Positions 1 to 6,963 of a DNA stretch of 10,839 bases are shown here, piece after piece. Within the stretch, counting starts at the first letter, position 1; the number at the start of each line of letters is the position of its first letter. The DNA comes from Comamonadaceae bacterium (lineage in GTDB: Bacteria; Pseudomonadota; Gammaproteobacteria; Burkholderiales; Burkholderiaceae_C): positions 1 to 10,839 of the forward strand of contig JAIXYA010000257.1 of assembly GCA_027490485.1 (NCBI GenBank), in the 5' to 3' direction. The notes beneath the pieces were generated by a model, which did no database searches, was not told the origin of the DNA, and saw only the letters and a list, made by a program, of their open reading frames with translations. A program made the position numbers and the translations under genes.

Positions 1-626
1 GAAGTCTCGACTTCATCGCACCTGTTCACCTGGGCGAAACCCTCAAGCGTATATCGACGATTCAATCTGTCACGCCTAAAAAAGGCCGCGGTGGAGACTT
101 GGTCTTTGTGTGTGTAGAGCATCAGTACCACGGCGCACAAGGCCTGTGTTTGCGTGAGACGCACGATATTGTTTACCGAGACCATGCTGCACCCACTGAC
201 AAACCTTTGCCGCCTGTTGCAGCGCACACCATGGCTGAGTCGGGTGATGGCGCTGCACAAGTGTGGAGCCGCGATGCTGTGCCTGACGATGTCTTGTTGT
301 TTCGCTATTCAGCATTGACCTTCAACGCACACCGCATTCATTACGACCGCAAATACGCCAGTGAGGTCGAGGGCTATCCTGGCTTGGTGGTTCATGGGCC
401 CCTGATCGCCACCTTGTTATTGGATTTGCTGGGCCAGCATACCGACAAAGCCATCAAACGCTTTTCATTCAAAGCGGTACGGCCCATTTTTGAGTGTGCA
501 GACCAACGGCGTATGCGTGTGAATGCCCAAATGCATTCGGATGGCATTCGTTGTCGCTTGTGGGCTCAGGACCACCAAGATTGGCTGACAATGCAAGCTG
601 ATGCTGAATTGAGCCAACACAGATGA
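1..626 (+). CDS. MaoC/HTD2-type acyl-CoA hydratase, 5' end missing
   Basis: This is the C-terminal part of a hot-dog-fold hydratase of the FAS1-like dehydratase/HTD2 type, the group that includes mesaconyl-C4-CoA (3-methylfumaryl-CoA) hydratase. Such enzymes add water to, or remove it from, CoA thioesters in the cytoplasm. The first full codon in frame is at position 3, and the reading frame is open through the window edge. About 207 residues are visible; the family is usually near 280, so roughly 70 to 80 N-terminal residues lie upstream. The N-terminal domain is recognisable from FIAPVHLGETL and the DIVYRD segment. The C-terminal hot-dog domain carries FRYSALTFNAHRIHYD and EGYPGLVVHGPL, the signature of this family, with a conserved His in RIHYD. 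The stop codon overlaps the start of the acyl-CoA dehydrogenase (ATGA), so the two are translationally coupled. The exact substrate is unknown; assignment to the family is secure, to mesaconyl-CoA chemistry only possible. Confidence 0.88.
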   Translation, partial: SLDFIAPVHLGETLKRISTIQSVTPKKGRGGDLVFVCVEHQYHGAQGLCLRETHDIVYRDHAAPTDKPLPPVAAHTMAESGDGAAQVWSRDAVPDDVLLFRYSALTFNAHRIHYDRKYASEVEGYPGLVVHGPLIATLLLDLLGQHTDKAIKRFSFKAVRPIFECADQRRMRVNAQMHSDGIRCRLWAQDHQDWLTMQADAELSQHR

Positions 627-1792
627 CCACTGAACTACCACCCGTTGACGAACACCAAGAATTGCGCGACGCCATCAGAGCTTTGTGCGCTGGTTTTGAT
701 GCGACTTACTGGCAAAACATCGACGAGCAACGTGCCTACCCACAAGCCTTTGTCGAAGCGTTAACAGGTGCGGGTTGGCTCGCCGCCTTGATCCCTACAG
801 CGTACGGTGGTTCTGGTCTGGGTTTGGCGCAGGCCTCGGTCATCATGGAAGAGATCAATGTCAGCGGGGGCAACGCTGGTTCATGCCATGGCCAGATGTA
901 CAACATGGGTACCTTGTTGCGCCATGGCTCTGCACAGCAAAAAGCCCATTACCTGCCCAAAATAGCGACTGGTGAATGGCGACTGCAGTCCATGGCGGTG
1001 ACCGAACCCACCACCGGCACCGACACCACCCAACTCAAAACCACTGCGGTCAAGCGCGGCGACCGCTATGTCATCAATGGGCAAAAGGTGTGGATTTCTC
1101 GGCTGCAGCATTCGGACCTGATGATTTTGTTGGCACGCACCACGCCCTTAGACCAAGTCAAACGCAAAAGCGAAGGCATGTCCATCTTTATCGTGGATGT
1201 GAACATGGCTTTAAAGCATGGCATGACCATCAAGCCGATTCGTAATATGGTCAACCACGAAACCAATGAAGTCTTTTTCGATCAACTGGAAATCCCAGCT
1301 GACAACTTGATCGGCGAGGAAGGCAAAGGCTTTTCCTACATTCTGGACGGATTGAATGCCGAGCGCATACTGATTGCCGCCGAGTGCATCGGCGACGCCT
1401 ATTGGTTCATCGATCGCTCCCGCCGCTATGCCAACGACAGGGTGGTGTTTGGCCGACCCATTGGTCAAAACCAAGGCGTTCAATTCCCGATTGCTGACGC
1501 TTACATGGAAACCGAAGCGGCCAACCTGATGCGCTGGAAGGCTTGCGAACTGTTTGACGCAGCACAGCCCTGTGGCAAAGAAGCCAATATGGCGAAATAC
1601 TTGGCTGCCAAAGCCTCATGGGAAGCTGCCAATGTGTGTTTGCAAACCCATGGCGGTTTTGGCTTTGCCAGTGAATACGATGTCGAGCGTAAATTTCGCG
1701 AAACCCGTTTGTACCAAGTCGCACCCATCTCCACCAATTTGATTTATGCCTATATGGCCGAGCATGTGCTGGGTTTGCCACGCTCTTTTTAG
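623..1792 (+). CDS. acyl-CoA dehydrogenase
   Basis: A 389-residue FAD-dependent acyl-CoA dehydrogenase, the usual length for the family. It would introduce the alpha-beta double bond into an acyl-CoA and pass electrons to electron-transfer flavoprotein. The helical N-terminal domain spans about 1-120. The beta domain contains TEPTTGTDTTQLKT (127-140) and INGQKVWIS (151-159), both flavin/substrate-binding signatures. The C-terminal helical domain has FGRPIGQNQGVQFPIAD (276-292) and QTHGGFGFASEYDVE (341-355). At the position where many family members carry the catalytic Glu (the YEGT segment) this protein reads YQVAPIST (364-371), so that Glu is absent. Glu247 in LNAER sits where isovaleryl-CoA and long-chain acyl-CoA dehydrogenases keep their base. 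The start overlaps the upstream hydratase stop; there is no strong Shine-Dalgarno sequence. A short branched or dicarboxylic acyl-CoA substrate is possible but not shown. Confidence 0.93.
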   Translation: MTTELPPVDEHQELRDAIRALCAGFDATYWQNIDEQRAYPQAFVEALTGAGWLAALIPTAYGGSGLGLAQASVIMEEINVSGGNAGSCHGQMYNMGTLLRHGSAQQKAHYLPKIATGEWRLQSMAVTEPTTGTDTTQLKTTAVKRGDRYVINGQKVWISRLQHSDLMILLARTTPLDQVKRKSEGMSIFIVDVNMALKHGMTIKPIRNMVNHETNEVFFDQLEIPADNLIGEEGKGFSYILDGLNAERILIAAECIGDAYWFIDRSRRYANDRVVFGRPIGQNQGVQFPIADAYMETEAANLMRWKACELFDAAQPCGKEANMAKYLAAKASWEAANVCLQTHGGFGFASEYDVERKFRETRLYQVAPISTNLIYAYMAEHVLGLPRSF

Positions 1793-1793
1793 T

Positions 1794-2954
1794 TCAGCTG
1801 TATTTTTTGCCGTTCAAAAAGACGCTGATAAAGCTTCGTCGGACAAACGCTTGGTAACTGGCCACACACACCAAGGTGGTGAACACCACATTGACCAGTA
1901 TTTTGAAAACAGGTGCTGCATCCCACTGGTAAAGCACTGCCCCCACTAATAATGTGATGGGGAAATGCACCAAATAAACCCAGTACGAGCTTTGCGAAAG
2001 GTAGCGCAAAAAAGGTATTTCTCTATCGAACAGGTAGGTAAACCAGCCAAGCCAAGCCCAACACATGCACCAAGAACTCAGGTTGTAAAAAAAAGCCAAC
2101 CATACATTAGCGTAAGCGATGGCTTCAGGGTGTTGGTTGTGGGTATGGGCCAAGCCCAAATACGTGATGAAACACAGCAAGGCTAAGCAACCAGTGCTGT
2201 GTCTCCGTTGAACAAACAGCGCAAATGCTTTGTCGCGGTGAACATACAGCGCCATCCCCCAGAAAAAATACAGGCCGTAATGAAACCATTGTGCAAGTGG
2301 CGGTAAAAACGAGGTGTTGGTCTCTAGCACCCCCATGAAATAGGTGGCGTCCGTTAGCACCAAGGGTATAGCCAACAACAGTGGTGCATGAGCTTTGGTC
2401 ACCAGTGTTTCAAGCAAGCGGTTGTCCCAGTTCAAGTGTTTGCCATCAAGCGACTGCACTACTTTAAGTACACCTGCACCCAGCAGACACAGCCAAGCCA
2501 ACATCCATAAAAACCACATATGGATAGCTTCAATGCCCAGCGGCTTGGTAGGGGTGGAGGCGTTATGGAGCAACTCAAAATCAATACCCCAACCACCATG
2601 ACTCATACGGAAAAGATAGGCCACATAAATACAAACCGTAGGCGGAAAAATCAGCAACCAAAAAACTGCAAAGGGCAGGGCAATGCGTTGGAAGCGATTG
2701 CGCAGCATATGGGACAAACCACGTTGCTGCGTCAGAAACAAGACAAAAAATCCCGCTAAAACAAAAAAGACGGGCATTCGAAAAGCGTGAATAAAGCCCA
2801 CCAGCACATCTGCCCCCAGCGAGGTTTGGGTATCGCGCAAAGTCACAGGGGCGGTTGGGTAGGTCGCATGTAAAAGGCTGACATGGAAGACGATACCCAG
2901 CCACATCATCACGCCGCGCAGGTTATCTAGTGCGTGAAGTCGAGGGGTGCTCAT
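1794..2954 (-). CDS. acyltransferase-3 family membrane protein (OpgC/MdoC-like)
   Basis: A 386-residue integral membrane protein of the acyltransferase-3 family, which transfers acyl groups (acetyl, succinyl and similar) to glycans or other envelope molecules. The first helix carries LDNLRG followed by IVFHVSLLHA, giving the family's R-x10-H motif as Arg13 and His24. An RxxR motif (Arg87, Arg90) follows FRMPVFFVLAGFF at 58-70. About ten hydrophobic segments are visible, near 14-30, 46-74, 91-113, 143-166, 189-209, 222-239, 253-270, 283-309, 322-343 and 350-370. YWVYLVHFPI (324-333) is typical of the C-terminal part. OpgC succinylates periplasmic glucans and is the nearest named relative I recognise, but the acceptor here is unknown. 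The gene faces its neighbours: its stop is one base from the dehydrogenase stop, and it diverges from the thiolase. Its base composition looks more AT-rich (47% and 50% GC in two 60-base lines counted) than the flanking genes. The start codon has no strong Shine-Dalgarno sequence. Confidence 0.87.
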   Translation of the reverse strand: MSTPRLHALDNLRGVMMWLGIVFHVSLLHATYPTAPVTLRDTQTSLGADVLVGFIHAFRMPVFFVLAGFFVLFLTQQRGLSHMLRNRFQRIALPFAVFWLLIFPPTVCIYVAYLFRMSHGGWGIDFELLHNASTPTKPLGIEAIHMWFLWMLAWLCLLGAGVLKVVQSLDGKHLNWDNRLLETLVTKAHAPLLLAIPLVLTDATYFMGVLETNTSFLPPLAQWFHYGLYFFWGMALYVHRDKAFALFVQRRHSTGCLALLCFITYLGLAHTHNQHPEAIAYANVWLAFFYNLSSWCMCWAWLGWFTYLFDREIPFLRYLSQSSYWVYLVHFPITLLVGAVLYQWDAAPVFKILVNVVFTTLVCVASYQAFVRRSFISVFLNGKKYS

Positions 2955-3029
2955 GGTGCGCTTGAGTGTGCGATGCGGTATGAAGAGGGTGGTGTTCCGA
3001 TTAAACCTTTAGTTCATCTTAACTAACTT

Positions 3030-3058
3030 ATCATCTCCAAACATACCAAGGAGATGAT
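3030..3058 (+). promoter_or_regulatory. inverted repeat enclosing the thiolase Shine-Dalgarno
   Basis: ATCATCTCC (3030-3038) is perfectly complementary to GGAGATGAT (3050-3058), with an 11-base loop. The right arm contains most of the Shine-Dalgarno sequence AAGGAG (3048-3053), and the thiolase ATG begins two bases after the arm, at 3061. If transcription starts upstream of 3030, the mRNA can fold to hide the ribosome binding site. Alternatively the 29-bp dyad may be a DNA operator. The pairing is seen directly; the function is inference. Confidence 0.5.
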
Positions 3059-3060
3059 TC

Positions 3061-4266
3061 ATGAGCCACGCTATGGTTTTCGATGCGGTGCGTACACCGC
3101 GCGGCAAAGGCAAAAAAGACGGCAGCTTGCATGGCGTCAAACCCGTGGATTTGCTGGGCGGATTGCTCAACCAACTGCAAGCACGCCACGATTTTGACCC
3201 TGCCGAAGTTGATGATGTGGTGATGGGCTGTGTGTCTCCAGTAGGTGAACAGGGTTCAGTTTTGCCCAAAACCGCTTTGCTCAAAGCGGGTTGGGACTTT
3301 CGTGTCTCGGGTGTGCAAATCAACCGCTTTTGTGCCTCGGGCTTAGAGGCCGTCAACATGGCCGCGCAAAAAGTGGCCAGTGGTTGGGAAGATTTGGTGG
3401 TGGCCGGTGGTGTGGAAAGCATGTCCCGCGTTCCCATGGGCTCTGACGGTGGTGCGTGGGCGCAAGACCCTGCCACCAACGCAGCCACAGGTTTTACACC
3501 TCAAGGCATAGGTGCTGATTTAATTGCCACCATGGCGGGGTGGAGCCGCGAAGATGTGGATCAATTCGCACTCACCTCGCAGCAACGTGCAGCTGCCGCA
3601 CAAAGCCTTGGCAAATTTGATCGCTCCGTCATGCCTGTGTTCGATGAGATTGGTCTTGCTGTGTTGGAGCGCGACGAGTTCATAAAACCCCGTACCACCT
3701 TAGAAGCCTTGGGGGCTTTGAAACCCAGCTTCGCTGATATGGGCCGCATGGGTTTTGATGCGGTGGCTTTGTCGCGCTACCCGCAGGTCGAACGCATCGA
3801 CCATGTGCATACCGCCGGAAACTCATCTGGAATTGTGGACGGCGCGGCGGCTGTGCTGATTGGCAGCGAAGCCAAAGGTCGGGCTTTGGGGCTCACGCCC
3901 CGTGGGCGTATCGTGGCAACAGCTTTGTCAGGAGCCGACCCCACCATCATGCTGACGGGGCCTATGCCTGCGGCGCGTAAAGCCTTGGCCAAAGCCGGAC
4001 TCACGGTTGACGACATCGATTTGTTTGAAGTGAATGAAGCGTTTGCCGCTGTGCCCATGCGCTTCATGCGGGAGATGAACGTCCCGCACGATAAGGTGAA
4101 TGTGAATGGCGGCGCCATCGCCATGGGCCACCCCTTGGGTGCGACGGGGGCCATGCTCTTGGGTACCTTGCTCGACGAGTTAGAACTGCGTCAACTCAAA
4201 CGTGGCCTCATCACTTTGTGTGTGGGCGGCGGCATGGGTATCGCCACCATCATTGAACGGGTTTGA
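3061..4266 (+). CDS. acetyl-CoA C-acyltransferase (3-ketoacyl-CoA thiolase)
   Basis: A 401-residue thiolase that would cleave 3-ketoacyl-CoA with free CoA to acetyl-CoA and a shortened acyl-CoA; members can also run in the condensing direction. The nucleophilic cysteine is Cys91 in [17 protein letters not shown] is at 325-328, the catalytic His is His357 in [15 protein letters not shown] (350-364), and the second active-site cysteine is Cys387 in CVGGGMG. The N-terminus ([11 protein letters not shown]) matches the family start. The ATG at 3061 is chosen because AAGGAG lies seven bases upstream; an internal ATG at 3073 would be too far from it. The stop is one base before the start of the FadB-like gene, so the pair forms a degradative operon and probably a multienzyme trifunctional-type complex. 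The order, thiolase first, is the reverse of E. coli fadBA. All catalytic residues are present. Chain-length preference cannot be told. Confidence 0.95.
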   Translation: MSHAMVFDAVRTPRGKGKKDGSLHGVKPVDLLGGLLNQLQARHDFDPAEVDDVVMGCVSPVGEQGSVLPKTALLKAGWDFRVSGVQINRFCASGLEAVNMAAQKVASGWEDLVVAGGVESMSRVPMGSDGGAWAQDPATNAATGFTPQGIGADLIATMAGWSREDVDQFALTSQQRAAAAQSLGKFDRSVMPVFDEIGLAVLERDEFIKPRTTLEALGALKPSFADMGRMGFDAVALSRYPQVERIDHVHTAGNSSGIVDGAAAVLIGSEAKGRALGLTPRGRIVATALSGADPTIMLTGPMPAARKALAKAGLTVDDIDLFEVNEAFAAVPMRFMREMNVPHDKVNVNGGAIAMGHPLGATGAMLLGTLLDELELRQLKRGLITLCVGGGMGIATIIERV

Positions 4267-4267
4267 C

Positions 4268-6421
4268 ATGACATTTTCAACACTGCGTTACGCGCTGAGC
4301 CCTGAGGGCATTGCCACTGTCACCTTCGACGAACCCGGCTCACCGGTCAACACCATGAAGCCTGAGTGGCAGGCAGACATGCTGGCTTTGGCGGACCAAT
4401 TGCACGCTGATCAAGCTGCGCTTAAAGGCGTATTGCTGACCTCTGCCAAAACCACGTTTTTTGCAGGTGCTGACCTGAAAGGCGTGCTGAAACTTCAAGC
4501 CAGTGACGCCGCAACCGGTTTTGTGGGGATTGAGGCTGTGAAGAAGGCGTTTCGTCGCATAGAAACCATGGGCAAACCGGTGGTGGCGCTGTTGCAAGGT
4601 GCGGCATTGGGCGGTGGTTGGGAGGTGGCGCTGATCGCGCATGCACGTTTCGCGCTTGACCAACCCAAAATCACTTTGGGTTTGCCAGAGGTCACGCTGG
4701 GCCTGATTCCCGGCGCGACCGGCATCACCAAGATGACACGCTTGCTGGGCTTGATGGCGGCGCAACCCTATTTGATGGAAGGCAAACTGTTCAACCCCAG
4801 CGAAGCGCTGTCCATGGGGCTGGTCGATGGTTTGGCCTCCAGTCCTGAGCAACTCATGGACTTGGCACTGGCCTACATCCATGACAACCCACAGGCGCAA
4901 CAGCCTTGGGATCGCAAGGGCTACAAAATGCCAGGCGGCAGTGTCAACAGCCCTGCGGTGGCCAATGGCCTGGCGGTGGCGCCTGCGATGTTGTTCAACA
5001 AAGCCCACGGTTTGTACCCTGCAGCGCAAGCGATTTTGGAGAGCATGGTCGAAGGGGCCCAAGTCGATTACGACACCGCTACCCGCATCGAGAGCCGCAA
5101 ACTGGCCAAGGTGATGGTCAGCCAAACCACCAAGAACATGATCACCGCGTTCTTTTTCAACCTCAATGCCATCAAGGCGGGTCAATCTCGGCCCCGTGGT
5201 TTTGCGCCTTGGAAACCTGCCAAGGTGGGCATCTTGGGTGCCGGCATGATGGGGGCTGGCATCGCTTATGCCAACGCCATGAAAGGCATTGCCTGCGTGT
5301 TGCGAGACACCAGTTTGGAAAAAGCCGAGCGGGGGCGTGACTACACCCGCCAGTTGACCGATAAGCGTCTCGCACAAAACCGCATGAGCGAGGCCAAGCA
5401 AGCGCAGGTACTGTCGCTCATACACCCCACGGCGCAGTTGCAAGATCTGCATGGCTGCGACTTGGTGATTGAAGCGGTGTTTGAAAACCGCAGCCTCAAA
5501 GCGCAAGTTACCCAAGAAGCTGAAGCGGTGATGAATGCCGCAGGTGTGTTTGCTACCAATACCTCAACCTTGCCCATCTCTGGCTTGGCCCAAGCCAGTG
5601 TGCGGCCTACAAAGTTTGTCGGGCTGCATTTCTTTTCGCCGGTGGACAAAATGCGCTTGGTGGAAATCATCAAAGGCGCACAAACCGATGATGAAACTTT
5701 GGCACGTGCCTACGACTATGTATTGGCGCTAGGCAAGACGCCCATCGTGGTCAATGATGGGCGGGGGTTTTTCACCAGCCGTGTGTTTGGCACCTATGTG
5801 ATGGAAGGTGCGGCCATGTTGGGCGAGGGCATTCCTGCGGCCTTGATCGAACACGCAGCCTTGGCTGCGGGCATGCCGGTGGGTCCTCTGGCTGTGATGG
5901 ATGAAACCTCTTTATCGCTTTCTGTGCATGTCATGGAGCAGACCCGCGCTGATTTCGCCGCTGAGGGCAAAACCTACGTTGCCACTGCAGGTGAAATGAT
6001 GGTCGAGCGCATGGTGCATGAATTTAAGCGTTCAGGACGAGCCGCAGGTGCAGGGTTTTACGACTATCCCTCAAGCGGCCCCAAGCGCTTATGGTCAGGT
6101 TTGAAGCAGCATTTTGAAAAGCCTTTGACGGATGACCCGCAAGCGCTGCAACTGCGCATCAAACAGCGACTGCTTTACCGCCAAGCGGTGGAGACGGCCC
6201 GCTGCTTGCAAGAAAACGTGCTGACCTCTGCGCATGACGCCAACATCGGTTCTATGTTTGGGATTGGCTTTCCAGCGTGGACGGGGGGCGCTTTGCAGTT
6301 TGTTTTCTCAGAAGGTTTAGATAACTTTGTCAACAACTGCCGCCAGTTAGCCCAGCAGCACGGCCAAGGTTTTGATTTAAGTCCAGCAGTGATAGATTGT
6401 TTGCACAAACATGCAACTTAA
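4268..6421 (+). CDS. bifunctional enoyl-CoA hydratase / 3-hydroxyacyl-CoA dehydrogenase (FadB/FadJ-like)
   Basis: A 717-residue multifunctional beta-oxidation protein. The crotonase domain (about 1-200) has the oxyanion-hole segment FFAGADLK (64-71), LGGGWE with Glu119, and GLPEVTLGLIPG with Glu141, the two catalytic glutamates of the hydratase. The NAD-binding domain begins at 319 with the Rossmann motif GILGAGMMGAGIAY (321-334). The dehydrogenase catalytic centre is NTSTLPIS (431-438), His454 in GLHFFSPVDKMRLVEI and Glu466. The C-terminal 3-hydroxyacyl-CoA dehydrogenase domains follow VNDGRGFFTSR (495-505) to the end. Both activities should be intact: hydration of trans-2-enoyl-CoA, then NAD-dependent oxidation to 3-ketoacyl-CoA, the substrate of the upstream thiolase. 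The frame is open back to 4202, but the ATG at 4268, one base after the thiolase stop, begins a typical family N-terminus (RYALSPEGIATVTFDEPGSP). No strong Shine-Dalgarno sequence is seen, so translational coupling is likely. FadB and FadJ types cannot be separated with certainty. Confidence 0.95.
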   Translation: MTFSTLRYALSPEGIATVTFDEPGSPVNTMKPEWQADMLALADQLHADQAALKGVLLTSAKTTFFAGADLKGVLKLQASDAATGFVGIEAVKKAFRRIETMGKPVVALLQGAALGGGWEVALIAHARFALDQPKITLGLPEVTLGLIPGATGITKMTRLLGLMAAQPYLMEGKLFNPSEALSMGLVDGLASSPEQLMDLALAYIHDNPQAQQPWDRKGYKMPGGSVNSPAVANGLAVAPAMLFNKAHGLYPAAQAILESMVEGAQVDYDTATRIESRKLAKVMVSQTTKNMITAFFFNLNAIKAGQSRPRGFAPWKPAKVGILGAGMMGAGIAYANAMKGIACVLRDTSLEKAERGRDYTRQLTDKRLAQNRMSEAKQAQVLSLIHPTAQLQDLHGCDLVIEAVFENRSLKAQVTQEAEAVMNAAGVFATNTSTLPISGLAQASVRPTKFVGLHFFSPVDKMRLVEIIKGAQTDDETLARAYDYVLALGKTPIVVNDGRGFFTSRVFGTYVMEGAAMLGEGIPAALIEHAALAAGMPVGPLAVMDETSLSLSVHVMEQTRADFAAEGKTYVATAGEMMVERMVHEFKRSGRAAGAGFYDYPSSGPKRLWSGLKQHFEKPLTDDPQALQLRIKQRLLYRQAVETARCLQENVLTSAHDANIGSMFGIGFPAWTGGALQFVFSEGLDNFVNNCRQLAQQHGQGFDLSPAVIDCLHKHAT

Positions 6422-6487
6422 AGGGGTATACAAAGACATACAACCTGCGCAGCAGGGCAGGCTACCTACAATAGGTCTGAATCTTTT

Positions 6488-6507
6488 CCTCTGACAAGAG
6501 GTTTTTT
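6488..6507 (+). terminator. terminator-like hairpin after the FadB-like gene
   Basis: CCTCT (6488-6492) pairs with AGAGG (6497-6501) around a GACA loop and is followed directly by six T residues (6502-6507). This has the form of an intrinsic terminator for the thiolase/FadB operon, though the stem is only 5 bp. It ends 21 bases before the start codon of the next gene, so a promoter for that gene would have to lie upstream of it or be read through it. Confidence 0.55.
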
Positions 6508-6528
6508 GCAGTTTTTCTGGAGCGATGT

Positions 6529-6951
6529 ATGAAGCGGTTGTTAGTTTTAAGTTTGTTTGCCTTGTCAGCGGCCGCCCATGCGGAGTGGACACCCATCATG
6601 CAAGATACTGAGTTTGGCGAAAACCATTACATCGACTTGGCAAGCATCAGCGATGTCGATGGCATGAAACAAGTCACCACCATGTCCGACTACCCTACAG
6701 GTAAAAAAGAAGCGTGTAAGGGCGACACCTGTGCCTATCTCACCAGCTCACGTATTTCTGTTCGGCATGTGCAATGCCTGAATTACCGTCAACGCCAAAT
6801 CAAGTTCACTGATTTTGATGGGCGCATGGGCAACGGCAATGTCACCCAAGGCGGTGCATCATCAGACCCCAAAAAACGTTACTTTCGTTGGTACACGCCT
6901 CAGCCCAAATCCTTCTTCGAGGCACTCATCAACAAGGTTTGCGCCTCTTAA
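6529..6951 (+). CDS. secreted surface-adhesin-E-like protein
   Basis: A 140-residue exported protein. The N-terminus is a clear Sec signal peptide: two basic residues, a hydrophobic core LLVLSLFALSAAA, and a probable signal peptidase I site after Ala18 (AHA/EW), leaving about 122 mature residues in the periplasm or at the surface. The mature part fits the small surface-adhesin protein E-like family (WTPI near the start, HYIDLASI with a following VT strand, SSRISVRHVQC, GRMGNGN, and a C-terminal VC). The family name comes from a Haemophilus adhesin, but most proteobacterial members have no known role. Cys83 and Cys138 are the cysteines I expect in the family. Cys63 and Cys68 form an extra closely spaced pair. 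GGAG lies seven bases upstream of the ATG. It faces the cyclase-family gene with 12 bases between the stops. No functional tie to the neighbouring catabolic genes is evident. Confidence 0.75.
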   Translation: MKRLLVLSLFALSAAAHAEWTPIMQDTEFGENHYIDLASISDVDGMKQVTTMSDYPTGKKEACKGDTCAYLTSSRISVRHVQCLNYRQRQIKFTDFDGRMGNGNVTQGGASSDPKKRYFRWYTPQPKSFFEALINKVCAS

Positions 6952-6963
6952 CGCGACAAGCGC

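Noticed and set aside
4202..4267. Upstream extension of the FadB-like protein into the thiolase gene
   Set aside because: The extra 22 residues overlap the thiolase C-terminus and do not resemble a crotonase N-terminus. The ATG at 4268 fits the family start.
4340..5515. Long open frame (391 codons) on the minus strand inside the FadB-like gene
   Set aside because: The predicted protein is rich in His, Arg and Gln with no recognisable domain, and it is fully antisense to a gene with intact catalytic motifs. Long antisense frames are common in GC-rich codon usage.
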